Origin: Macropodus opercularis
Lineage: Eukaryota > Chordata > Actinopteri > Anabantiformes > Osphronemidae
DNA: 64,000 nucleotides
Direction of reading: 5' to 3'
Assembly: GCA_030770545.1 (NCBI GenBank)
Contig: JAUCMP010000028.1
Span: 13,783,501-13,847,500, forward strand
Numbering within the stretch: the stretch's first letter is position 1; every line of letters begins with the position of its first letter. A program made the position numbers and the translations under genes. Shown here one piece after another: positions 1-7,312 of this stretch. The notes under the pieces are model-generated. The model saw nothing but the letters and a program-made list of their open reading frames with translations. It did no database searches and was not told where the DNA came from.

Positions 1-145
1 TCTTATCAGTTTAATATCTGATACGTCCCCTACCCGGGGACCATATATTAAATTGCTTTTTGGAGCAGGGAGGTGGAACAGGGGCTTGCTCCGTCCACTC
101 CACGCATCGACCTGGTATTGCAGCGCTTCTGGGAACGGTGCACCC
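1..145 (+). ncRNA. RNU2: U2 snRNA, 5'-truncated by the window start (unit 0)
   Basis: Begins at U2 nt 44; nt 44-188 match the complete copies. The missing 43 nt lie upstream of the window, so this is not a pseudogene. Confidence 0.95.
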
Positions 146-154
146 CCACACTCT

Positions 155-169
155 GTGTTCAACGCCAAG
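155..169 (+). promoter_or_regulatory. Possible U2 3' box (weak)
   Basis: GTGTTCAACGCCAAG starts about 10 nt after the U2 end, where the Integrator-dependent 3' box (GTTTN0-3AAARNNAGA) is expected. Only the GTT and the A-rich part resemble the consensus, so position is the main support. Confidence 0.35.
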
Positions 170-241
170 CCATTGTCATTGCGCTCCGCTCTGTCGGGCT
201 CACCTTCTGTCCAGCCTATGGGATTTCCTGTGGGAAAAGGC

Positions 242-259
242 AGCAATGCATGATGGGAC
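242..259 (-). promoter_or_regulatory. ZNF143/Staf-like element, candidate U1 distal sequence element
   Basis: Read on the minus strand, TCCCATCATGCATTGC fits the core of the Staf consensus (YWCCCRNMATSCMYYRCR), with mismatches only at the outer ends. It lies at about -210 to -193 from the U1 start, the usual place for a vertebrate snRNA enhancer. No perfect octamer (ATGCAAAT) is present; a loose TTTGC core follows at 263-267. The element recurs at the same offset in all units. Confidence 0.6.
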
Positions 260-390
260 AAGTTTGCTCCCCTTTGGGAGAAAACAACAAGACAGAGAAA
301 GAACAGCGACTAACGTTCGCCAGCCTTTACTGAAAAGTACAACTGGTGCAGACCGGTAGGCTCCGCAAAGCTGCCTTCTTCCCACTGTCA

Positions 391-406
391 GCACCGTCAG
401 TGAGCG
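391..406 (+). promoter_or_regulatory. U1 proximal sequence element (PSE)
   Basis: CACCGTCAGTGA matches the vertebrate PSE core CACCNTNASTNA at every defined base. It sits at -61 to -46 from the U1 start, and there is no TATA box behind it, which marks a Pol II rather than Pol III snRNA promoter. PSEs bind SNAPc. The same sequence occurs before all 40 U1 genes. Confidence 0.85.
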
Positions 407-451
407 TGGTTAGTCCCGGAGAGAGCTCCCTGAGTGCGAGCGGAGCAAGTC

Positions 452-614
452 ATACTTACCTGGCAGGGGAGATACCATGATCAAGAAGGTGGTTCACCCA
501 GGGCGAGGCTCAGCCATTGCACACCGGCTGTCTGACCCCTGCGAATTCCCCAAATGCGGGAATCTCGACTGCATAATTTGTGGTAGTGGGGGACTGCGTT
601 CGCGCTCTCCCCTC
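452..614 (+). ncRNA. RNU1: U1 snRNA (unit 0, reference copy)
   Basis: U1 pairs with the 5' splice site in the first step of spliceosome assembly. The 5' end ATACTTACCTG contains the invariant ACUUACCUG that pairs with 5' splice sites. Stem-loop I keeps the U1-70K loop with one change from human (GAUCAAGAAG, nt 33 A for C). Stem-loop II keeps the U1A target AUUGCAC, and its stem is CAGCC/GGCUG. The Sm site AAUUUGUGG is at 575-583. Stem-loop IV is GCG-UUCG-CGC at 596-605. At 163 nt it is one shorter than human U1. Two stems differ from human by paired changes, which argues for a working gene. The PSE lies 60 bp upstream and a 3' box follows within 10 bp. Human comparisons are from memory. Confidence 0.97.
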
Positions 615-621
615 GTCAGCT

Positions 622-635
622 GTCAAAGACAAAAG
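622..635 (+). promoter_or_regulatory. U1 3' box
   Basis: GTCAAAGACAAAAG, 8 nt after the U1 end, resembles the snRNA 3' box (AAARNNAGA part well, GTTT part reduced to GT). The box directs Integrator cleavage of nascent snRNA. Position 632 is A here but T in units 1, 5, 7, 9, 11 and 13. Confidence 0.6.
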
Positions 636-725
636 CCTAGTCGTGAGCCACTCTGATTGCACAGAGCCTATCGGGCGCATGGCTCCGGGCAAGGGGAGGG
701 GCCTAGCAAGCGGCGATAGCTGGGC

Positions 726-742
726 CTTCCGTGACGGCTGTG
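726..742 (+). promoter_or_regulatory. U5 proximal sequence element (PSE)
   Basis: TTCCGTGACGG fits the CCNTNAS part of the PSE consensus and is less canonical in the flanks than the U1 element. If its core is aligned with the U1 and U2 PSEs, the 60-61 bp spacing points to A787 as the U5 start. The upstream GGGGAGGGG at 693-701 could be a GC-rich activator site. Confidence 0.65.
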
Positions 743-786
743 GCTGGGAAGACGAGGGGCCTCTGCTTCGCTTTGAGGCCCGGGCC

Positions 787-908
787 ATCTTCGCTCCGGT
801 CTCTCTTCATAACGCACAAGTCTTTCGCCTTTTACTAAAGATTTCCGTGGAGAGGAACTCAAACGGGTTGAGTCAATTTTTGCTGGGCTTTGCCCCTCGG
901 CAGAGCCG
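787..908 (+). ncRNA. RNU5: U5 snRNA (unit 0, reference copy; nt 15 = C)
   Basis: U5 holds the exon ends during both splicing steps. The invariant loop 1 GCCUUUUAC is at 827-835, and the flanking stretches CUUUCGCC and ACUAAAGAUUUCCGUGG are as in vertebrate U5. Stem I is formed by GGUNUCUCUUC (798-808) with GAGAGGAAC (850-858). An Sm-type site AAUUUUUG is at 875-882. The 3' hairpin GGCUUUGCC-CCUC-GGCAGAGCC (886-907) pairs over 9 bp. The start is set at A787 by PSE spacing; alignment to the human 5' end would put it near 791. The end is set 1 nt after the hairpin, 5 nt before an excellent 3' box. This copy has C at nt 15, a C-A mismatch with A70. Confidence 0.93.
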
Positions 909-913
909 CCAGA

Positions 914-932
914 GTTTTGTGAAAGTAACAGA
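914..932 (+). promoter_or_regulatory. U5 3' box
   Basis: GTTTTGTGAAAGTAACAGA contains GTTT, AAAG and AGA in the order and near-spacing of the snRNA 3' box consensus, starting 6 nt after the 3' hairpin. It is the best of the three 3' boxes in the unit and is identical in all copies. Confidence 0.75.
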
Positions 933-1044
933 GAAATACACCGGCGTCGAGAGACGACCCCTCCCAAGTCTTTCTCGTGGCCTCGCGTTTTGTGCACGCA
1001 GAGCTGCAGAGTGTCCTGCCTGTGTCACTTTATATGCGTGAGTG

Positions 1045-1119
1045 TCAATCAATCAATCAATCAAACTTTATTTATAGAGCGCCACATCCCAACACAGAGT
1101 TGTCCAAGGCGCTTAACAG
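1045..1119 (-). mobile_element. Retroposon 3' tail remnant with TCAA repeats (in every unit)
   Basis: On the minus strand the segment reads as a 3' tail, GGCGCTCTATAAATAAAG, followed by TTGATTGA repeats. I know this tail type from non-LTR retroposons and SINEs in many teleost genomes. No body with reverse transcriptase or a Pol III promoter is attached. It sits at the same place in all units, so it was in the founder unit before amplification. The family cannot be named without a Repbase or Dfam search. Confidence 0.55.
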
Positions 1120-1135
1120 ACAATAACACCAATAA

Positions 1136-1240
1136 TAAACAATATTAAAACAGATAGGCATACAAGCCTATCTGTGTGAGTGTGTTTGTGGTTCGATGCT
1201 TTGAAACGCATGCGTTGCCATGTGTGGGTGTAACTTCATG
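1136..1240 (+). repeat. 105-bp tandem duplication, copy 1
   Basis: Matches 1253-1357 except for one base (TAACTTCATG here, TAACGTCATG in copy 2). A 12-bp linker (1241-1252) that repeats the end of the copy joins the two. It contains the hairpin at 1150-1175 and the palindrome AACGCATGCGTT at 1205-1216. Present in every unit; unit 39 has only its first 62 bp. Confidence 0.9.
1150..1175. repeat. 10-bp perfect inverted repeat with 6-nt loop
   Basis: ACAGATAGGC and GCCTATCTGT flank ATACAA. No U-run follows, so it is not a typical terminator. The same hairpin recurs at 1267-1292. Confidence 0.8.
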
Positions 1241-1252
1241 TAAAACTTCATG

Positions 1253-1357
1253 TAAACAATATTAAAACAGATAGGCATACAAGCCTATCTGTGTGAGTGT
1301 GTTTGTGGTTCGATGCTTTGAAACGCATGCGTTGCCATGTGTGGGTGTAACGTCATG
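1253..1357 (+). repeat. 105-bp tandem duplication, copy 2, with CRE-like TAACGTCA
   Basis: The copy nearer U2. Its only difference from copy 1 creates TAACGTCA (1348-1355), one base from the CREB/ATF site TGACGTCA, at -211 to -204 from the U2 start, the distance of an snRNA enhancer. The palindrome AACGCATGCGTT is at 1322-1333. This is the best candidate for the U2 distal element, but no octamer or ZNF143 match supports it. Confidence 0.75.
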
Positions 1358-1448
1358 TACGCGCGTCAGCACAGGCCCTGACGCTCAGCGGGCCTGCAGT
1401 GGATCGTCATGTGGAAGATCTGGGGGCGTGCAAGGAGAGCACGGCTGT

Positions 1449-1454
1449 GGGCGG
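1449..1454 (+). promoter_or_regulatory. GC box upstream of U2
   Basis: GGGCGG at -110 to -105 from the U2 start, a possible Sp1 site between the candidate distal element and the PSE. Confidence 0.4.
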
Positions 1455-1496
1455 TGCTAAGCACACGGCGCTTTCTCGCTGCCAGTTCAACACACT

Positions 1497-1513
1497 GCAC
1501 CGCGACCAGCGAG
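1497..1513 (+). promoter_or_regulatory. U2 proximal sequence element (PSE)
   Basis: CACCGCGACCAGCGAG at -62 to -46 fits the PSE core CACCNTNAS except for C in place of T at -56. In 14 of the 39 complete U2 copies this base is T, giving CACCGTGACC, closer to consensus. There is no TATA box downstream. Confidence 0.75.
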
Positions 1514-1558
1514 GGGCGCCCAAAAGAGGCGGCCTCTGGCATCACGAGCATGCAGGTC

Positions 1559-1746
1559 ATCGCTTCTCGGCCTTTTGGCTAAGATCAAGTGTAGTATCTG
1601 TTCTTATCAGTTTAATATCTGATACGTCCCCTACCCGGGGACCATATATTAAATTGCTTTTTGGAGCAGGGAGGTGGAACAGGGGCTTGCTCCGTCCACT
1701 CCACGCATCGACCTGGTATTGCAGCGCTTCTGGGAACGGTGCACCC
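1559..1746 (+). ncRNA. RNU2: U2 snRNA (unit 1, reference copy)
   Basis: U2 pairs with the intron branch site and with U6 in the active spliceosome. The 5' end ATCGCTTCTCGGCC and stem-loop I are as in other vertebrates, and the branch-site recogniser GUAGUA is at 1591-1596. Stem IIb is GUCCCC/GGGGAC, a paired change from the human U-A pair to C-G. The Sm site reads GCUUUUUGG (nt 98-106), with C where the consensus RAU4-6GR has A; this holds in every copy. Stem-loop III ends in GCUUGC. The loop IV U2B'' target is AUUGCAGCGCUU, keeping AUUGCAG but changed after it. The 3' end is taken at GGTGCACCC, 188 nt. Human comparisons are from memory. Confidence 0.97.
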
Positions 1747-2052
1747 CCACACTCTGTGTTCAACGCCAAGCCATTGTCATTGCGCTCCGCTCTGTCGGGC
1801 TCACCTTCTGTCCAGCCTATGGGATTTCCTGTGGGAAAAGGCAGCAATGCATGATGGGACAAGTTTGCTCCCCTTTGGGAGAAAACAACAAGACAGAGAA
1901 AGAACAGCGACTAACGTTCGCCAGCCTTTACTGAAAAGTACAACTGGTGCAGACCGGTAGGCTCCGCAAAGCTGCCTTCTTCCCACTGTCAGCACCGTCA
2001 GTGAGCGTGGTTAGTCCCGGAGAGAGCTCCCTGAGTGCGAGCGGAGCAAGTC

Positions 2053-2215
2053 ATACTTACCTGGCAGGGGAGATACCATGATCAAGAAGGTGGTTCACCC
2101 AGGGCGAGGCTCAGCCATTGCACACCGGCTGTCTGACCCCTGCGAATTCCCCAAATGCGGGAATCTCGACTGCATAATTTGTGGTAGTGGGGGACTGCGT
2201 TCGCGCTCTCCCCTC
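2053..2215 (+). ncRNA. RNU1: U1 snRNA (unit 1)
   Basis: UUCG loop IV (nt 150 C). The 3' box carries T at +18 after the gene end (2233). Confidence 0.97.
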
Positions 2216-2387
2216 GTCAGCTGTCAAAGACATAAGCCTAGTCGTGAGCCACTCTGATTGCACAGAGCCTATCGGGCGCATGGCTCCGGGCAAGGGGAGG
2301 GGCCTAGCAAGCGGCGATAGCTGGGCCTTCCGTGACGGCTGTGGCTGGGAAGACGAGGGGCCTCTGCTTCGCTTTGAGGCCCGGGCC

Positions 2388-2509
2388 ATCTTCGCTCCGG
2401 TTTCTCTTCATAACGCACAAGTCTTTCGCCTTTTACTAAAGATTTCCGTGGAGAGGAACTCAAACGGGTTGAGTCAATTTTTGCTGGGCTTTGCCCCTCG
2501 GCAGAGCCG
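2388..2509 (+). ncRNA. RNU5: U5 snRNA (unit 1)
   Basis: nt 15 is U, which pairs with A70 and completes stem I. Confidence 0.93.
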
Positions 2510-3159
2510 CCAGAGTTTTGTGAAAGTAACAGAGAAATACACCGGCGTCGAGAGACGACCCCTCCCAAGTCTTTCTCGTGGCCTCGCGTTTTGTGCACGC
2601 AGAGCTGCAGAGTGTCCTGCCTGTGTCACTTTATATGCGTGAGTGTCAATCAATCAATCAATCAAACTTTATTTATAGAGCGCCACATCCCAACACAGAG
2701 TTGTCCAAGGCGCTTAACAGACAATAACACCAATAATAAACAATATTAAAACAGATAGGCATACAAGCCTATCTGTGTGAGTGTGTTTGTGGTTCGATGC
2801 TTTGAAACGCATGCGTTGCCATGTGTGGGTGTAACTTCATGTAAAACTTCATGTAAACAATATTAAAACAGATAGGCATACAAGCCTATCTGTGTGAGTG
2901 TGTTTGTGGTTCGATGCTTTGAAACGCATGCGTTGCCATGTGTGGGTGTAACGTCATGTACGCGCGTCAGCACAGGCCCTGACGCTCAGCGGGCCTGCAG
3001 TGGATCGTCATGTGGAAGATCTGGGGGCGTGCAAGGAGAGCACGGCTGTGGGCGGTGCTAAGCACACGGCGCTTTCTCGCTGCCAGTTCAACACACTGCA
3101 CCGCGACCAGCGAGGGGCGCCCAAAAGAGGCGGCCTCTGGCATCACGAGCATGCAGGTC

Positions 3160-3347
3160 ATCGCTTCTCGGCCTTTTGGCTAAGATCAAGTGTAGTATCT
3201 GTTCTTATCAGTTTAATATCTGATACGTCCCCTACCCGGGGACCATATATTAAATTGCTTTTTGGAGCAGGGAGGTGGAACAGGGGCTTGCTCCGTCCAC
3301 TCCACGCATCGACCTGGTATTGCAGCGCTTCTGGGAACGGTGCACCC
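3160..3347 (+). ncRNA. RNU2: U2 snRNA (unit 2)
   Basis: No RNA variant seen; PSE has C at -56. Confidence 0.97.
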
Positions 3348-3653
3348 CCACACTCTGTGTTCAACGCCAAGCCATTGTCATTGCGCTCCGCTCTGTCGGG
3401 CTCACCTTCTGTCCAGCCTATGGGATTTCCTGTGGGAAAAGGCAGCAATGCATGATGGGACAAGTTTGCTCCCCTTTGGGAGAAAACAACAAGACAGAGA
3501 AAGAACAGCGACTAACGTTCGCCAGCCTTTACTGAAAAGTACAACTGGTGCAGACCGGTAGGCTCCGCAAAGCTGCCTTCTTCCCACTGTCAGCACCGTC
3601 AGTGAGCGTGGTTAGTCCCGGAGAGAGCTCCCTGAGTGCGAGCGGAGCAAGTC

Positions 3654-3816
3654 ATACTTACCTGGCAGGGGAGATACCATGATCAAGAAGGTGGTTCACC
3701 CAGGGCGAGGCTCAGCCATTGCACACCGGCTGTCTGACCCCTGCGAATTCCCCAAATGCGGGAATCTCGACTGCATAATTTGTGGTAGTGGGGGACTGCG
3801 TTCGCGCTCTCCCCTC
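3654..3816 (+). ncRNA. RNU1: U1 snRNA (unit 2)
   Basis: UUCG loop IV; 3' box A at +18. Confidence 0.97.
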
Positions 3817-3988
3817 GTCAGCTGTCAAAGACAAAAGCCTAGTCGTGAGCCACTCTGATTGCACAGAGCCTATCGGGCGCATGGCTCCGGGCAAGGGGAG
3901 GGGCCTAGCAAGCGGCGATAGCTGGGCCTTCCGTGACGGCTGTGGCTGGGAAGACGAGGGGCCTCTGCTTCGCTTTGAGGCCCGGGCC

Positions 3989-4110
3989 ATCTTCGCTCCG
4001 GTTTCTCTTCATAACGCACAAGTCTTTCGCCTTTTACTAAAGATTTCCGTGGAGAGGAACTCAAACGGGTTGAGTCAATTTTTGCTGGGCTTTGCCCCTC
4101 GGCAGAGCCG
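3989..4110 (+). ncRNA. RNU5: U5 snRNA (unit 2)
   Basis: nt 15 U. Confidence 0.93.
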
Positions 4111-4760
4111 CCAGAGTTTTGTGAAAGTAACAGAGAAATACACCGGCGTCGAGAGACGACCCCTCCCAAGTCTTTCTCGTGGCCTCGCGTTTTGTGCACG
4201 CAGAGCTGCAGAGTGTCCTGCCTGTGTCACTTTATATGCGTGAGTGTCAATCAATCAATCAATCAAACTTTATTTATAGAGCGCCACATCCCAACACAGA
4301 GTTGTCCAAGGCGCTTAACAGACAATAACACCAATAATAAACAATATTAAAACAGATAGGCATACAAGCCTATCTGTGTGAGTGTGTTTGTGGTTCGATG
4401 CTTTGAAACGCATGCGTTGCCATGTGTGGGTGTAACTTCATGTAAAACTTCATGTAAACAATATTAAAACAGATAGGCATACAAGCCTATCTGTGTGAGT
4501 GTGTTTGTGGTTCGATGCTTTGAAACGCATGCGTTGCCATGTGTGGGTGTAACGTCATGTACGCGCGTCAGCACAGGCCCTGACGCTCAGCGGGCCTGCA
4601 GTGGATCGTCATGTGGAAGATCTGGGGGCGTGCAAGGAGAGCACGGCTGTGGGCGGTGCTAAGCACACGGCGCTTTCTCGCTGCCAGTTCAACACACTGC
4701 ACCGTGACCAGCGAGGGGCGCCCAAAAGAGGCGGCCTCTGGCATCACGAGCATGCAGGTC

Positions 4761-4948
4761 ATCGCTTCTCGGCCTTTTGGCTAAGATCAAGTGTAGTATC
4801 TGTTCTTATCAGTTTAATATCTGATACGTCCCCTACCCGGGGACCATATATTAAATTGCTTTTTGGAGCAGGGAGGTGGAACAGGGGCTTGCTCCGTCCA
4901 CTCCACGCATCGACCTGGTATTGCAGCGCTTCTGGGAACGGTGCACCC
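4761..4948 (+). ncRNA. RNU2: U2 snRNA (unit 3)
   Basis: PSE has T at -56 (4705), the first such copy in the window; RNA unchanged. Confidence 0.97.
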
Positions 4949-5254
4949 CCACACTCTGTGTTCAACGCCAAGCCATTGTCATTGCGCTCCGCTCTGTCGG
5001 GCTCACCTTCTGTCCAGCCTATGGGATTTCCTGTGGGAAAAGGCAGCAATGCATGATGGGACAAGTTTGCTCCCCTTTGGGAGAAAACAACAAGACAGAG
5101 AAAGAACAGCGACTAACGTTCGCCAGCCTTTACTGAAAAGTACAACTGGTGCAGACCGGTAGGCTCCGCAAAGCTGCCTTCTTCCCACTGTCAGCACCGT
5201 CAGTGAGCGTGGTTAGTCCCGGAGAGAGCTCCCTGAGTGCGAGCGGAGCAAGTC

Positions 5255-5417
5255 ATACTTACCTGGCAGGGGAGATACCATGATCAAGAAGGTGGTTCAC
5301 CCAGGGCGAGGCTCAGCCATTGCACACCGGCTGTCTGACCCCTGCGAATTCCCCAAATGCGGGAATCTCGACTGCATAATTTGTGGTAGTGGGGGACTGC
5401 GTTCGCGCTCTCCCCTC
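5255..5417 (+). ncRNA. RNU1: U1 snRNA (unit 3)
   Basis: UUCG loop IV although the U2 PSE of this unit is the T form. Confidence 0.97.
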
Positions 5418-5589
5418 GTCAGCTGTCAAAGACAAAAGCCTAGTCGTGAGCCACTCTGATTGCACAGAGCCTATCGGGCGCATGGCTCCGGGCAAGGGGA
5501 GGGGCCTAGCAAGCGGCGATAGCTGGGCCTTCCGTGACGGCTGTGGCTGGGAAGACGAGGGGCCTCTGCTTCGCTTTGAGGCCCGGGCC

Positions 5590-5711
5590 ATCTTCGCTCC
5601 GGTTTCTCTTCATAACGCACAAGTCTTTCGCCTTTTACTAAAGATTTCCGTGGAGAGGAACTCAAACGGGTTGAGTCAATTTTTGCTGGGCTTTGCCCCT
5701 CGGCAGAGCCG
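5590..5711 (+). ncRNA. RNU5: U5 snRNA (unit 3)
   Basis: nt 15 U. Confidence 0.93.
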
Positions 5712-6361
5712 CCAGAGTTTTGTGAAAGTAACAGAGAAATACACCGGCGTCGAGAGACGACCCCTCCCAAGTCTTTCTCGTGGCCTCGCGTTTTGTGCAC
5801 GCAGAGCTGCAGAGTGTCCTGCCTGTGTCACTTTATATGCGTGAGTGTCAATCAATCAATCAATCAAACTTTATTTATAGAGCGCCACATCCCAACACAG
5901 AGTTGTCCAAGGCGCTTAACAGACAATAACACCAATAATAAACAATATTAAAACAGATAGGCATACAAGCCTATCTGTGTGAGTGTGTTTGTGGTTCGAT
6001 GCTTTGAAACGCATGCGTTGCCATGTGTGGGTGTAACTTCATGTAAAACTTCATGTAAACAATATTAAAACAGATAGGCATACAAGCCTATCTGTGTGAG
6101 TGTGTTTGTGGTTCGATGCTTTGAAACGCATGCGTTGCCATGTGTGGGTGTAACGTCATGTACGCGCGTCAGCACAGGCCCTGACGCTCAGCGGGCCTGC
6201 AGTGGATCGTCATGTGGAAGATCTGGGGGCGTGCAAGGAGAGCACGGCTGTGGGCGGTGCTAAGCACACGGCGCTTTCTCGCTGCCAGTTCAACACACTG
6301 CACCGCGACCAGCGAGGGGCGCCCAAAAGAGGCGGCCTCTGGCATCACGAGCATGCAGGTC

Positions 6362-6549
6362 ATCGCTTCTCGGCCTTTTGGCTAAGATCAAGTGTAGTAT
6401 CTGTTCTTATCAGTTTAATATCTGATACGTCCCCTACCCGGGGACCATATATTAAATTGCTTTTTGGAGCAGGGAGGTGGAACAGGGGCTTGCTCCGTCC
6501 ACTCCACGCATCGACCTGGTATTGCAGCGCTTCTGGGAACGGTGCACCC
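6362..6549 (+). ncRNA. RNU2: U2 snRNA (unit 4)
   Basis: No RNA variant seen; PSE C at -56. Unit is 1,600 bp because of a base lost near 7426. Confidence 0.97.
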
Positions 6550-6855
6550 CCACACTCTGTGTTCAACGCCAAGCCATTGTCATTGCGCTCCGCTCTGTCG
6601 GGCTCACCTTCTGTCCAGCCTATGGGATTTCCTGTGGGAAAAGGCAGCAATGCATGATGGGACAAGTTTGCTCCCCTTTGGGAGAAAACAACAAGACAGA
6701 GAAAGAACAGCGACTAACGTTCGCCAGCCTTTACTGAAAAGTACAACTGGTGCAGACCGGTAGGCTCCGCAAAGCTGCCTTCTTCCCACTGTCAGCACCG
6801 TCAGTGAGCGTGGTTAGTCCCGGAGAGAGCTCCCTGAGTGCGAGCGGAGCAAGTC

Positions 6856-7018
6856 ATACTTACCTGGCAGGGGAGATACCATGATCAAGAAGGTGGTTCA
6901 CCCAGGGCGAGGCTCAGCCATTGCACACCGGCTGTCTGACCCCTGCGAATTCCCCAAATGCGGGAATCTCGACTGCATAATTTGTGGTAGTGGGGGACTG
7001 CGTTCGCGCTCTCCCCTC
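6856..7018 (+). ncRNA. RNU1: U1 snRNA (unit 4)
   Basis: UUCG loop IV; 3' box A at +18. Confidence 0.97.
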
Positions 7019-7190
7019 GTCAGCTGTCAAAGACAAAAGCCTAGTCGTGAGCCACTCTGATTGCACAGAGCCTATCGGGCGCATGGCTCCGGGCAAGGGG
7101 AGGGGCCTAGCAAGCGGCGATAGCTGGGCCTTCCGTGACGGCTGTGGCTGGGAAGACGAGGGGCCTCTGCTTCGCTTTGAGGCCCGGGCC

Positions 7191-7312
7191 ATCTTCGCTC
7201 CGGTCTCTCTTCATAACGCACAAGTCTTTCGCCTTTTACTAAAGATTTCCGTGGAGAGGAACTCAAACGGGTTGAGTCAATTTTTGCTGGGCTTTGCCCC
7301 TCGGCAGAGCCG
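7191..7312 (+). ncRNA. RNU5: U5 snRNA (unit 4)
   Basis: nt 15 C, mismatched with A70. Confidence 0.92.

Larger units (their letters stand above)
146..451. other. U2-U1 spacer (unit 0; same in every unit)
   Basis: This 306-bp spacer has a weak U2 3'-box-like stretch just after U2, a ZNF143-like distal element at 242-259 and the U1 PSE at 391-406. Two short inverted repeats flank the distal element: TTTCC/GGAAA around 224-237 and CTCCC/GGGAG at 267-280. I see nothing else in it. Confidence 0.8.
909..1558. other. U5-U2 spacer (unit 0; same in every unit)
   Basis: The longest spacer, 650 bp. In order it holds the U5 3' box, about 110 bp in which I recognise nothing, a minus-strand retroposon tail, a tandem 105-bp duplication, a GC box and the U2 PSE. 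I looked for U4, U6, U7, 5S rRNA and tRNA motifs on both strands and saw none. Confidence 0.8.

Noticed and set aside
1..145. Truncated U2 as a pseudogene
   Set aside because: The truncation is the window edge; the remaining 145 nt match the intact copies.
886..907. Intrinsic terminator (GC-rich hairpin)
   Set aside because: The hairpin is the U5 3' stem-loop; vertebrate snRNA 3' ends use the 3' box that follows, not a bacterial-type terminator.
510..997. Minus-strand frames of 92 and 109 codons opposite U1 and U5
   Set aside because: Antisense shadows of the snRNA genes with no promoter or known domain.
580..1041. Open reading frame of 153 codons (181 in unit 4) starting in U1 and running through U5, and its copies
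   Set aside because: It starts in the U1 Sm site and reads across the U1 3' end and all of U5. A one-base loss in unit 4 changes its C-terminus, and the UUUG and U5 variants change residues freely. It is a by-product of the RNA sequence.
1045..1064. TCAA repeats as a CRISPR-like or regulatory repeat
   Set aside because: Short direct tetranucleotide repeats without spacers, attached to a retroposon tail.
1358..1558. Possible extra small RNA gene (U4, U6, U7, 5S or tRNA) in the spacer before U2
   Set aside because: No diagnostic motif on either strand; the segment is explained by the U2 promoter.
1399..1854. Open reading frame of 151 codons covering the U2 promoter and gene, with overlapping frames of 101, 99 and 86 codons
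   Set aside because: These cover the PSE and the entire U2 gene; conservation is explained by the RNA and by array homogenisation. No protein family is recognisable.
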